This document shows, piece after piece, positions 16,550 through 24,721 of a DNA stretch of 42,680 nt. The stretch lies in assembly GCA_050288705.1 (NCBI GenBank), contig JBNKEI010000015.1:1-42680 (forward strand). Reading direction: 5' to 3'. The translations under genes and the position numbers were made by a program. The DNA comes from JBNKEI01 sp050288705 (GTDB lineage: Bacteria; Myxococcota; Myxococcia; Myxococcales; UBA5297). Below the pieces are notes generated by a model. That model was not told the origin of the DNA, searched no databases, and was given only the letters and a program-made list of their open reading frames with translations. Each line of letters begins with the position of its first letter. Position 1 is the first letter of the stretch.

Positions 16550-17641
16550 ATGGCCTGGGAGAACAAAGCCAAGCAAAGAGGACTGGAAGACTTACGCTGG
16601 TATAGCTTGTCTAAAGCAGAACGGGTGGTAATTGCCGATCTGCTCGAACGCACTACCGACATTCCGGCCCATGTACATTTGGATAATGTTGTATTCGAGC
16701 TACGATCGTGCTCGCAGCTAACAGTTTCTACGCCCATGGTATTTACCCCTCTTCAAAACCGAGTGGTGGCAGAGACACTAGAGAAGCAAGCTGCCTACCA
16801 AGAACGCAACGCGCAAAACTTTGTAGACCAGCCGGCTTTAGAACGCAGCGCCCACTATGTTGCTGGATACCTGCGGTTTCTGGTGCATCGATTAGTGAAA
16901 GGTGAATCACCGGAAAAAGAAAGAGAGGTAGGCCGCAAGCATCTTCTAGAATTGTTGCTGTTACACGCATCCCCCTGCTGCCCTCTTGAACACGAAGATG
17001 AAAAGCTGGAACTGCTCATCGTAGAGGCAACTAACCAACAGCTCGATTTGTTAGGTTTAAAAGATATATTTCTTCCGGCAATGGAATCAATTGCCCCGTC
17101 TGCTATCCAAAATTGGAAATCTCGTCTCTCCCCGGTGGTAGTTACTAACGATACCGCTTTTGACTTGGAAATAGTGGATAGCAACGCCGAGCGACTGCAT
17201 CTTGCCCAATCGGTTTTCGATTGTGCAATGGAACAGCTTTCCCGCCAGGAAACCCCTTGGGGTGACTTTGTTGCTCGTCTTACAAAGGGTGAAATTTCTG
17301 GGTGCCAAAGCGCCCGAGAATACCCGGGAACGGCCCAGAAAGCAGCTACCGTTGCCTATACTCTTGCCTGCGCGTTACATCGACATTTGGAGACTATGGC
17401 TGACGCGTCTTGGGCGGCAGTAAGCCCGGGTATGAAATCGATTATTGATGGCTATCCTTCGCTCAAAAAACGACGCTCGTTGAAAAGTTTTATTAGATGC
17501 GAGGTCGGCCGCCATTACAAAATTCGAATGCAAGCTATTAACCCCAGTATCTCTTTGAAAAGTCCAGCCGAGTCTTCGACCAATACTGAAGACAACCAAG
17601 AAGAGAATAATCAGGAAAAAAAGGACGCTATTTCTCAATGA
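16550..17641 (+). CDS. Protein of unknown function, mostly helical
   Basis: The protein has 363 residues and no motif I recognise. It looks all-helical, with several Leu/Glu/Arg-rich segments (KHLLELLLLHA, ELLIVEATNQQLDLLGL) and an acidic Asn/Glu/Lys-rich tail (NTEDNQEENNQEKKD). The ATG at 16550 is chosen because AGAGGA lies six bases upstream; a TTG at 16469 would add 27 residues that also look protein-like, so the start is uncertain. Its stop overlaps the start of the SDR gene by four bases (ATGA), so the two are translationally coupled. The divergent neighbour encodes a radical SAM protein. Confidence 0.7.
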   Translation: MAWENKAKQRGLEDLRWYSLSKAERVVIADLLERTTDIPAHVHLDNVVFELRSCSQLTVSTPMVFTPLQNRVVAETLEKQAAYQERNAQNFVDQPALERSAHYVAGYLRFLVHRLVKGESPEKEREVGRKHLLELLLLHASPCCPLEHEDEKLELLIVEATNQQLDLLGLKDIFLPAMESIAPSAIQNWKSRLSPVVVTNDTAFDLEIVDSNAERLHLAQSVFDCAMEQLSRQETPWGDFVARLTKGEISGCQSAREYPGTAQKAATVAYTLACALHRHLETMADASWAAVSPGMKSIIDGYPSLKKRRSLKSFIRCEVGRHYKIRMQAINPSISLKSPAESSTNTEDNQEENNQEKKDAISQ

Positions 17642-18453
17642 ATTTTTCTTCTTTGTTTGCCAAAACTAACGAGCCACCTTTGGCATTAATTACCGGAGCA
17701 TCTGCTGGTCTAGGCAAAATTTTTGCCCAGACTTTAGCTCAAAAAAAATTCCATTTGTTTCTGATTGCTCGCAACGAAAGCAAACTCCACCAATTGGCCG
17801 AAGAATTGCAGAACAAATATCTGACCCCCGTAAACATTTTGGCGGCTGATTTGGGAAACCATGAAAGTTTTTTATTAGCAGAAAAGAAAATCGCACATCT
17901 TCGTCCAATATCGCTGCTAATTAATAATGCCGGATTTGGAATGGGAACTTCTTTTTTGCATTCCGATGCTCAGTTGCACGAAGACATGATTCGCCTCCAT
18001 TTAGTAGCAACAATTAGGTTAACACATGCCGCTTTGTTAAAAATGGTTCCTCAGAATAGTGGAGGAATAATTAATGTTTCCTCTATTGCCGGATTTCTGC
18101 CCTGGGGAGGCGGAGTAACTTACGGCGCTACCAAATGCGGATTGACTTTTTTTAGCGAGGCGTTGCGCTCGGAACTAAGCGGCACCAAAATCCGCGTCCA
18201 GACTTTATGCCCTGGACTAACCCACACCGAATTCCATCAGCGCGCCAAAATGAACCTCTCTACCCCTTCTTGGGTTTGGATGAATCCACAAGAAGTTGTA
18301 AACCGCTCTCTAAGCCAACTAGCTCGCAAAAGCGGCCTATGCATTCCTGGCTGGCACAACCGTCTTTTTGTTGCCCTAACCAAAGCGGTCCCTTGTAATT
18401 GGTTAGGTCCGTTTTTTCGCAAAGCGGAAAAGCAATGCCAAACCGGTCTGTAG
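17638..18453 (+). CDS. Short-chain dehydrogenase/reductase (SDR)
   Basis: The protein has 271 residues. The classical SDR features are complete: nucleotide-binding ALITGASAGLGKIFAQ, the ADL segment (LAADLG), LLINNAGFGMG, the catalytic Ser in INVSSIAGF and the YGATK pair. The PG motif follows in TLCPGLTHTEF. The family carries out NAD(P)H-linked oxidation or reduction of alcohols and ketones. The overlap with the upstream unknown gene suggests a shared pathway. The substrate is not known; the fold resembles the DltE/YqjQ-like general SDRs. Confidence 0.9.
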   Translation: MNFSSLFAKTNEPPLALITGASAGLGKIFAQTLAQKKFHLFLIARNESKLHQLAEELQNKYLTPVNILAADLGNHESFLLAEKKIAHLRPISLLINNAGFGMGTSFLHSDAQLHEDMIRLHLVATIRLTHAALLKMVPQNSGGIINVSSIAGFLPWGGGVTYGATKCGLTFFSEALRSELSGTKIRVQTLCPGLTHTEFHQRAKMNLSTPSWVWMNPQEVVNRSLSQLARKSGLCIPGWHNRLFVALTKAVPCNWLGPFFRKAEKQCQTGL

Positions 18454-18641
18454 ATGGTCTAAAAGAAAGCTATGATGCGGGTTGACTGTAACTCTGACCG
18501 CTAGTCCAGCCTTTGCATAGATCATCTGTTGATGCATATCAAGGGAAGTTCAACCGGAGCAAGCAGGGCGGCTGGCCGCACGAAACAGTCGGGGAATTCC
18601 GGAGCCATAGATTCAAGGAACTCGTTAAAACATGAAAACCA

Positions 18642-18672
18642 ACCGCTATAGCCGCCTCAACGGTTTAGCGGT
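18642..18672. terminator. Strong hairpin between the SDR and AP2 genes, probable terminator
   Basis: ACCGCTA (18642-18648) pairs with TAGCGGT (18666-18672), with an inner AGCCG/CGGTT stem around the loop CCTCAA and a one-base bulge. On the minus strand the hairpin is followed by TGGTTTTCATGTTTT, as expected of a terminator for the AP2 gene that ends 37 bases away. Confidence 0.5.
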
Positions 18673-18709
18673 AGGTAGTTCATTCCGCCCCGACTTTTAT
18701 TAAGAAGCT

Positions 18710-19153
18710 CTATTTTTCCGAAGGGCGACTCAATGGCAGTCCTAACTCTAGTCTCTTACTCGCAACAGCTTCGGCCGCCTCCTTCTTGGTATTGAACGAA
18801 CCGACGTGAATTCTTTCTCGGCTATTCGGGAGACGAAACTCGCCAGTCCATCTTTCTGATGCTCCCCATTTTCTCAGGCGCACGCCAACGTAGTCTCGTG
18901 GCGGCGATGATGCGCGGTGTGAGCGACTTGAAGAGCTTGAAGAGCGTCCGTCCGACAATCTACTGTAAGCGTCCCCATCAACGATTAGGAATCCGTTTGG
19001 ATCTTCTTTGATCACGGAGGCGTGAATACTCGCATTGTCACTTGTTGATTGCGGGTTCGTTGATGGCCCCTGCTGAGTCGGAGAATGCCGCTCCGACGAC
19101 GTTGCTCGACAAGGATTTGTTCCAGGACTGGAACCTGATTGTATTCTTCTCAT
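18710..19153 (-). CDS. Small AP2/ERF-domain protein with Ser-rich N-terminus
   Basis: The protein has 147 residues. Residues 88-138 match the AP2 DNA-binding fold: YVGVRLRKWG, then RWTGEFRLPNSRERIHVGSF and NTKKEAAEAV, ending RLELG. Plant ERF domains read YRGVR.R.WG, W.AEIR, R.WLGTF.T.EEAA.AY. The first 85 residues are disordered and rich in Ser, Pro, Thr and Gln (SGSSPGTNPC, SDGRSSSSSSRSHRASS). The ATG at 19151-19153 is chosen because GGAG lies six bases upstream; a TTG four codons earlier overlaps that site. No nuclease domain is attached, although bacterial AP2 domains usually sit in homing HNH enzymes. It could be a DNA-binding effector or a remnant of such an enzyme. Confidence 0.75.
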   Translation of the reverse strand: MRRIQSGSSPGTNPCRATSSERHSPTQQGPSTNPQSTSDNASIHASVIKEDPNGFLIVDGDAYSRLSDGRSSSSSSRSHRASSPPRDYVGVRLRKWGASERWTGEFRLPNSRERIHVGSFNTKKEAAEAVASKRLELGLPLSRPSEK

Positions 19154-19330
19154 TTGTTGCTCCAAATTGATATAAGTCGAATCATGGGACGCTGCTTCGA
19201 TCTTTATAAGTTATCCCCAACCTAGCACTGCCAATAAATGCTGTAACCTCTTTTTTGCCACGTATTGCAATTTTTTGCTCGACACCTCGATTGCGTTGAT
19301 TAAAATAATCATCTAGGCTCATTGATTTGC

Positions 19331-19628
19331 CTATGTGCGAAGTTGGCTGACGATTTGCATTTTAACCAATTCATACTTATGCGCGTCGTCAACAAAATTA
19401 GAATCCCCGTAGAAGGCATCAGCAACAACAGCCTTAATCGATATCTCCGGGAAATTGTTTTTGAATTTGGCTATCAATTGCAATGCAATTTACTGTTTAG
19501 TCGGGCACTTTTTATCGCGAGGCGACGCTTGTGGACGTTCTGCTTGACTCTGTCGCATTAATTGACTTAGAGTCAAATTTAACTCAAGGTCAGAATATCT
19601 CTCTTGGAGCAAATATAATAAAATCAAT
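19331..19628 (-). pseudogene. DDE transposase fragment
   Basis: On the minus strand a broken frame reads LNLTLSQLMRQSQAERPQ, an ochre stop, then LQLIAKFKNNFPEISIKAVV, ADAFYGDSNFVDDA and QIVSQLRT before a second stop at 19331-19333. The segment KAVVADAFYGD.NFVD is the second-Asp region of IS4-like DDE transposases. Both ends of the gene are missing. A plus-strand open frame of 79 codons over the same bases is a shadow. Confidence 0.65.
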
Positions 19629-19781
19629 ATGTTGGCCTATTTAGTATAATTGTTTATTTTTTGAATAGTAATACCGGAACTCAAACCCCCATCTTCCCAA
19701 ACCACCGCTTCATACATCCCCCCAAGCATTCCCGATGAAGCACCGAGCCAGGGGGCGGAAGCCGTGAATCCTGTTTGAATC

Positions 19782-19873
19782 TCACGAACGGTACGGTACT
19801 AACTTGATCTCAAGCTTGCAATTAACAGCGGCAGCATACTTACGGAGCATCTCAAGAGACGGAGAATGTGCAT
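19782..19873 (-). pseudogene. C-terminal remnant of an XRE/HigA-type antitoxin
   Basis: The frame reads SPSLEMLRKYAAAVNCKLEI and KLVP before its stop at 19782-19784. This is the typical end of small helix-turn-helix antitoxins (PSL..L.KYA.ALG..LEI.LVP). An in-frame stop precedes it, so the DNA-binding half is lost. Confidence 0.5.
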
Positions 19874-19942
19874 GTTATGAGCTGTTGATTAATATATTAT
19901 GGTCCTCGGAGGGCTAGAATAGAACCCGCTTCATTACTTTTA

Positions 19943-20185
19943 TCACTTCCGCAGATCCTCAATAATACGCAAATAGGTCTCCCGATCGATTTCACCCTTT
20001 GCGTAACGGCGCTTTGCTGCTTGTTCGGGGGTATCTTCCCTAAATATGCCGCCATTAACCGTCGCACCATTGCGCCGCGCGGTAACAACCATAATCCATA
20101 CTACCGCGGCAATAATCAGCAGTATTATTAGCAGCCACCAAATACCCATCCACCCCCAGTTCATGTGTCCATCCCAATGCCACAT
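19943..20185 (-). CDS. Small SHOCT-domain membrane protein
   Basis: The protein has 80 residues. A Trp/His-rich start (MWHWDGHMNWGWMGIWWL) leads into one membrane helix (LLIILLIIAAVVWIMVV). A C-terminal SHOCT motif follows (EQAAKRRYAKGEIDRETYLR), a short helical pair found at the end of many bacterial proteins. GGAG stands eight bases ahead of the ATG. It follows the methyltransferase gene by 16 bases on the same strand, and the two share a higher G+C content than the surrounding DNA. The function is not known; related small proteins often accompany metal-stress genes. Confidence 0.85.
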   Translation of the reverse strand: MWHWDGHMNWGWMGIWWLLIILLIIAAVVWIMVVTARRNGATVNGGIFREDTPEQAAKRRYAKGEIDRETYLRIIEDLRK

Positions 20186-20201
20186 TTTTACTTCTCCATT
20201 T

Positions 20202-20864
20202 TTATTTTTGGCGCAGCTCGTCTATGCCTGATTTAACATCGCAAGCACTACGGGCAACTATTTCCCTCCAAACCCCGCTACGTTGTACGTCGATAATCTC
20301 CAGACCTGCGCGACGTACATTTTCCTCGGTCAGCCGGTTAATTTCCGGGCCAAATAGCCGCCGCGTTAAGGGAGTTAAACGATCAGCAAACCAGCCAAGG
20401 ATTTTGCTGCGAGGACGAACGTGCTCCAAAAGCAGCACTTCACCATCGGGCTTTACCACTCGGCGAACTTCCTCCAATCCACGAACAGGGTTTTCCACTG
20501 AGCAGAAGACGCAGGTAGCGGTCACCGTGTCGAAACTAGCATCAGGAAAAGGCAAGTGCTCGACATCAGCATTCTGCAAGTGGGCATTTTTGCCAAGACA
20601 CCCGGCCTTTCGACGGGCCCTCGAAAGCATTTGCTCGGAAATATCAATTCCAGTTAATTCCACACCTTCCGGGTATAGGGGAAGATTATGGCCGGTTCCA
20701 ATTCCGGCTTCCAAGGTACGCCCCCTGGCACGACTAAGCACCCGTCGCCGCCGACTGGCTGCTATCCAATTCATGGGAGCCTCGAAAATCTCGTAAAACC
20801 TCGCTATTCGGTCATAGCGTCGGGCAACTGCGCTGTACTCACCCTCATTTGGACTCTCCGCCAT
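20202..20864 (-). CDS. Class I SAM-dependent methyltransferase
   Basis: The protein has 220 residues. The SAM-binding motif I is RTLEAGIGTGHNLPLY, followed by ELTGIDISEQML (acidic loop), ADVEHLPFPDASFDTV and EEVRRVVKPDGEVLLLEHVR. The pattern is that of UbiE/PmtA-like small-molecule or phospholipid methyltransferases. The ATG at 20864 has AAGGAG six bases upstream; an open frame extends six codons further. It is the first gene of a pair with the SHOCT protein. The G+C-rich codon use contrasts with the A+T-rich flanks, suggesting separate acquisition. The substrate is unknown. Confidence 0.88.
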   Translation of the reverse strand: MAESPNEGEYSAVARRYDRIARFYEIFEAPMNWIAASRRRRVLSRARGRTLEAGIGTGHNLPLYPEGVELTGIDISEQMLSRARRKAGCLGKNAHLQNADVEHLPFPDASFDTVTATCVFCSVENPVRGLEEVRRVVKPDGEVLLLEHVRPRSKILGWFADRLTPLTRRLFGPEINRLTEENVRRAGLEIIDVQRSGVWREIVARSACDVKSGIDELRQK

Positions 20865-21257
20865 TTCTGGCTCCTTACGCAAAAGGTCGTTGGTCCGATG
20901 ATGGCGTCATGTAGTCACTATGTGTATCGACTCAGCCACATTCAAGAGAGGAAGTAAGGTGAGGAGCGCAAGAAAGTTTCGGTCTTGTGCAGCTTCACAG
21001 GCGGTTACACTTTTGGCATGAAAATAGCTATATCGATACCAAATGAAATTTGCGAATGCCCCAGATGGCGAGGCGCGCTTCTTGGCTGCTTTGGAGAAAG
21101 CACGCATCGCCTGGCTAACTTTGGTCGACCAAGCCCCGCAACGAATGCGAATGCTATTAAAGAACACTGGCGCCGCGTGCCTCTTCTCCGCAGTCTTGGA
21201 CTCCAAGCAAAAAATGGATAGGTGGAGCTTCTCAACGAAAACAAAGTCAGCGTTTTA
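20865..21257. other. Gene-free stretch with a possible ribbon-helix-helix antitoxin start
   Basis: No whole gene is seen. On the plus strand the ATG at 21018 begins MKIAISIPNEI, which resembles the opening of ribbon-helix-helix antitoxins, but the match ends after about 11 codons and the following sequence does not resemble the family in any frame. Other open frames here lack family features and probably reflect decay. Confidence 0.35.
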
Positions 21258-21860
21258 TTATTTGATTTTATCTATGAGGTCCTCAAGCTGATTTTCATCA
21301 AGAACACCGCAATGCCTAAAAACTTCTGCTACATTCTTAAAAACAAATATTGTTGGGATACTCGACACATTATATTCGTTCGCTAACGCCGACTCGGCAT
21401 CTATATTTACTTTACCAAAAGCAATATTTTTGTGGTTTTCGGCTACTTTTTGAAATGTCGGACCGAACTGTTGGCATGGACCGCACCAAGTCGCCCAAAA
21501 ATCGAGAATAACAGTTTCGTTATTTCGAAGTATTTCATTTATATTGCTACTAGTTACCTCTTGTATTGAGCCAGCTTTTCTACTAACAGAACTGCTATTA
21601 GAGCGTTCTGATTTCGTTCCTTCTTTTTTAAGTGGTGCGCGAATGTTCCACATATTAGCTTTGAGTCTAGGACCATTATTAGCTAATTCTGATTTACGCG
21701 ATAATCCGCTACTACTCGCAACGGAGGCTTTGGCGGCTGAGCCGCTATACGAAGTGCTCGGTTTGGACTGATTTTTCCCACTTGATCGCCGAGAATAGGC
21801 GCTTGTTACACTACTCAACGGCTGTATGTTTCTTTTGTCAAAACGATTGATGCCATACAT
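21258..21860 (-). CDS. Thioredoxin-domain protein with long Ser-rich N-terminal extension
   Basis: The protein has 200 residues. Residues from about 97 to 200 are a full thioredoxin: VILDFWATWCGPCQQFGP with the WCGPC active site, AFGKVNIDAESALA, and SIPTIFVFK with the cis-Pro. This half should be redox active. The first 95 residues are disordered, with many Ser, Lys and Asn (SKPSTSYSGSAAKASVASSS, SERSNSSSVSRK). There is no Sec signal or membrane helix. The ATG at 21858-21860 has AGGA eight bases upstream. Typical bacterial thioredoxins have about 105-110 residues and no such extension. The tract resembles the N-terminus of the protein at 1069-1473. It may be an export signal or a docking region. 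Confidence 0.8.
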   Translation of the reverse strand: MYGINRFDKRNIQPLSSVTSAYSRRSSGKNQSKPSTSYSGSAAKASVASSSGLSRKSELANNGPRLKANMWNIRAPLKKEGTKSERSNSSSVSRKAGSIQEVTSSNINEILRNNETVILDFWATWCGPCQQFGPTFQKVAENHKNIAFGKVNIDAESALANEYNVSSIPTIFVFKNVAEVFRHCGVLDENQLEDLIDKIK

Positions 21861-21979
21861 ATCGATTATCCTAATGCAAGAGCGTTCAGTACATCGGGGC
21901 GTGATTATCACAGGCTAAAAACTTTTGGTTCTTTTTTAACATCCGTGGTCTAGAGAACCCGCCGGGCACAGTCAGTGGC

Positions 21980-23485
21980 TCAAGCCGGCTTCCCGGTTTG
22001 TTTCTCCAACGGGAGAACAATTGTAAAAGTCGAGCCCTGGCCAATTCCTTCGCTTTCAGCCTTAACCGAACCGCCATGTAAATCGATCACTCCCTTAACA
22101 AGAGAAAGACCGAGGCCGAGTCCCCCTGTTTTTCGGTCAAAATTCGAATCTGCCTGAATAAATGGCTCGAATAATCGCGGCAGAGTCTCGGGCGGTATTC
22201 CCCTGCCCGTATCCTTCAAACATATAATGGCTTGCGCAAGTACAGTATCTACGCTGAGCCAGAGCGATACCTTCCCGCCCGGAGGGGTAAACTTAACTGA
22301 GTTTTGGAGCAAGTTGATTATTACCTGCGCAAGAAGCGTACGATCACCGTTCACCAAAATTTCATCCAGAATCCACCAAAACTGAAAATCAATGTTCTTC
22401 TGCTCAAACACCACTCGGAGGTCATCAACAACCCCCTGCATAATTTCACGAAGATTAAGAAGCTCGCGCTCGACATGGACCTTACCACGAGCAATTCGGG
22501 TCACATCCAACAGACCATCAACAATGCGGCTCATGTATCCGACCTGTCGATCAATTACTGCTCTAGCTCGCGCAGTCTGGTCATTGTCGGGCATTGTGCG
22601 TTTTAGAATGACCAGGCTATTGCGAATAGGGGCAAGCGGGTTGCGCAGTTCATGCGATAGCATGGCTAAAAAATCGTTCTTACGACGATCAGCATCTCGC
22701 AACGTTTCCAAAAGTTTCTCCCGCTCCCTCTCTGCTGCCATTCGTTCGGCAATAAGTTGCTCTCGATTAGCCAAAGCCCTTTCTAAATCTTGAGTGCGCG
22801 CAATAACCCGCTCCTCAAGTTCTTTGTTCAATTTGGTCAGCTGCTCCTGCGACAGGTTAAGCCGCTCTACGAGCAAGGTGTTCCGAATTCTCAAACGAAC
22901 GGACCGACCAAAAGCATCGCTGCTGGTTTTCGCGATCAAACCCATCGCAACACCAAATATAGCGAGAAGAAGCATAGTAACCACGCGCTCGCCGTTCCCC
23001 ATTAGGGCAAGACGCAGTATAGGAAGCATTAAGGCAGGAGTTGCGAAAACGACGAAGCCAAACCAATAGCTCGACATGCTCGCAGATGCGCCAGCTACCA
23101 TCCCTCCAGTGACAAACAGAATAACGTATTGGGCGCCCAAAGGAACAACGGGTAGAAAAATCAATCCCATGCTCCCCCAGATGATGCCGGTAACACCTGA
23201 ACCAACTATCCAGATAAGCGCCCAATTACCGGCGTTACAAACATCAATTCCTCGCGAGCGATAACGCCGCCAGATCACTGTTCGAACTCCAACTACCACG
23301 TACATGGTGGCAAGCCAGATTAGAGAAAAGCGATGCGAAGCCGAATCCCACAGGACAACCACCATGATGAACGAATTGATTAAACTAGTTAGTAGTACAG
23401 CCAGTCCTTTGGAATAAAACAATCGTACTCGCTCTTCCAAAACTGCTTGTTCCTGGGCGTCGACCTGCTCTAAGTCTCCTTTCAT
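21980..23485 (-). CDS. Membrane sensor histidine kinase
   Basis: The protein has about 501 residues. Six hydrophobic segments fill residues 30-185 and form a membrane sensor module. A coiled coil follows (LNKELEERVIARTQDLERAL). The HisKA H-box is FLAMLSHELRNPLAPI, and the ATP-binding domain has NLLQNSVKFTP (N), DTGRGIPPE (G1), LFEPF (F) and GGLGLGLSLVKG (G2). The layout is complete, with no receiver domain attached. The start is uncertain: ATG 23485 is used, while a TTG at 23554 extends the frame upstream. No response-regulator gene is adjacent. The signal is unknown. G+C content is higher than in most neighbours. Confidence 0.88.
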   Translation of the reverse strand: MKGDLEQVDAQEQAVLEERVRLFYSKGLAVLLTSLINSFIMVVVLWDSASHRFSLIWLATMYVVVGVRTVIWRRYRSRGIDVCNAGNWALIWIVGSGVTGIIWGSMGLIFLPVVPLGAQYVILFVTGGMVAGASASMSSYWFGFVVFATPALMLPILRLALMGNGERVVTMLLLAIFGVAMGLIAKTSSDAFGRSVRLRIRNTLLVERLNLSQEQLTKLNKELEERVIARTQDLERALANREQLIAERMAAEREREKLLETLRDADRRKNDFLAMLSHELRNPLAPIRNSLVILKRTMPDNDQTARARAVIDRQVGYMSRIVDGLLDVTRIARGKVHVERELLNLREIMQGVVDDLRVVFEQKNIDFQFWWILDEILVNGDRTLLAQVIINLLQNSVKFTPPGGKVSLWLSVDTVLAQAIICLKDTGRGIPPETLPRLFEPFIQADSNFDRKTGGLGLGLSLVKGVIDLHGGSVKAESEGIGQGSTFTIVLPLEKQTGKPA

Positions 23486-23571
23486 AACGCCAATTTGCTG
23501 CTTGAACCCTGCATAGACAACACTCGTTCCAACCAGACACCATTCCCCTTCCAATCAACTAAAATCAGTCC

Positions 23572-24528
23572 TTAGCCAGTTTGAAGTATCTGCACAATCT
23601 CTTGGGCAGTCTGGAGAGCACGTTGAATTTCAGCGGTGGGGTAGGAAATAGCGCCTACTGCTGGGTGCCCACCGCCGCCATAGCGTTCGCATATTTTTGA
23701 TAAATCATGAGTACGCTGCTCCCGTTTCCAGGGATTTGAACCCACTGATATTTTAGATCGCTGTGGATAGCGAAGAACCACTACCGAATAGACAGCTTCG
23801 GGAAATAAATCATAAGCGATAAACTTATTAAGAGAATCGATCTCTTTATCGGCCAAATTAACGAACACTACCCCGTTATTCAAGGCAGCTCGCGATCGAA
23901 CTAACTCTATAGATGCTAAATGTTTTTGAAACAGCGGCTTTAGTGCCTGTGCTACATAGGGGGCTTCCAGAATGGTTTGAAAATCTTTGCATTGAATATC
24001 TTCAATAATTTTTGGAATTAGAGCCGCGCCGGGATTGGCTTCCAAAACCAGCATAAGTTTTAGAGCCGGATGTTCCAAACGTACCGCGGTTTGGGCATCG
24101 GGAAACAAGGCTCCATCAATGATATCTGCCCAATGTACTAATTCCGCTAAATCGCGACCATCAAAACGAAATTGCTCTTTGGCAATACGACACAAAAAGC
24201 CTGCACAGCTTTTGGCAACAGGATCATAGAATTTCTTTCCCGTTTTATCAGAATTAAAATGCTCTCGGTCCTTTTCACTAGGAAAGGCAGAAGCATGATG
24301 GTCAAACCACCAATGCAATTTCTTTGATGAAGAATAGCGAAAATCAACCACTGCATTGACATCGCCATCTAACAAATTCTCCTCAATTCCTCCCCCGCTT
24401 TTATGGGATAATCCCTGATAAGTAAAGGTTGCTTCTTTGGAAATACATTCACTGAAAAAGCGAGAAAAAACCGCCGCGCTAACCGCCCCATCAAAACATG
24501 CATCGTGAAATAGCACTTTCACTTTCAT
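23572..24528 (-). CDS. DHH/DHHA1-family phosphoesterase
   Basis: The protein has 318 residues. The metal motifs appear in order: FHDACFDGAVSA, VVDFRYSSS, WWFDHHASAF (the DHH triad) and HWADIIDGA. The C-terminal DHHA1 domain ends with ERYGGGGHPAVGA. The family hydrolyses short oligonucleotides, cyclic dinucleotides or related phosphoesters. This lineage, with the extended HDACFDG start, is not the standard NrnA or GdpP type, so the substrate is open. It lies 86 bases downstream of the kinase start on the same strand and reads the same way, but its own leader (24529-24721) separates it from the deacetylase gene. Confidence 0.85.
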   Translation of the reverse strand: MKVKVLFHDACFDGAVSAAVFSRFFSECISKEATFTYQGLSHKSGGGIEENLLDGDVNAVVDFRYSSSKKLHWWFDHHASAFPSEKDREHFNSDKTGKKFYDPVAKSCAGFLCRIAKEQFRFDGRDLAELVHWADIIDGALFPDAQTAVRLEHPALKLMLVLEANPGAALIPKIIEDIQCKDFQTILEAPYVAQALKPLFQKHLASIELVRSRAALNNGVVFVNLADKEIDSLNKFIAYDLFPEAVYSVVVLRYPQRSKISVGSNPWKREQRTHDLSKICERYGGGGHPAVGAISYPTAEIQRALQTAQEIVQILQTG

Positions 24529-24721
24529 TAGGCATCTCCCAGCAAACAGAAATGAATTGGCTTCGGTAGATTACCCTATTTGGCAAAGAAAGCGATTTTA
24601 ATCAGTACAAGGACTTTGGAACCTTGATGGGTGCTTGCCGCAGACAAAAGCACAAAGCAACGTTATATCAACTTGCCGACCTGGTAACTGAGCGTAGAGA
24701 TGGAGTCTGGACGAGGAAAAC

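Noticed and set aside
18632..18703. 23-codon frame starting MKTNR on the plus strand after the SDR gene
   Set aside because: It overlaps the terminator-like hairpin at 18642-18672, has a poor ribosome site, and its MKTNR resemblance to the 1069-1473 protein is too short to mean anything.
19322..19561. 79-codon plus-strand open frame
   Set aside because: It is antisense to the transposase fragment that reads on the minus strand and shows no family features.
20224..20796. 190-codon plus-strand open frame
   Set aside because: It is the shadow of the G+C-rich methyltransferase gene, whose motifs are clear on the other strand.
21043..21291. 82-codon plus-strand open frame (MKFANAPDGEAR)
   Set aside because: It has no family features and runs into the end of the thioredoxin gene on the other strand.
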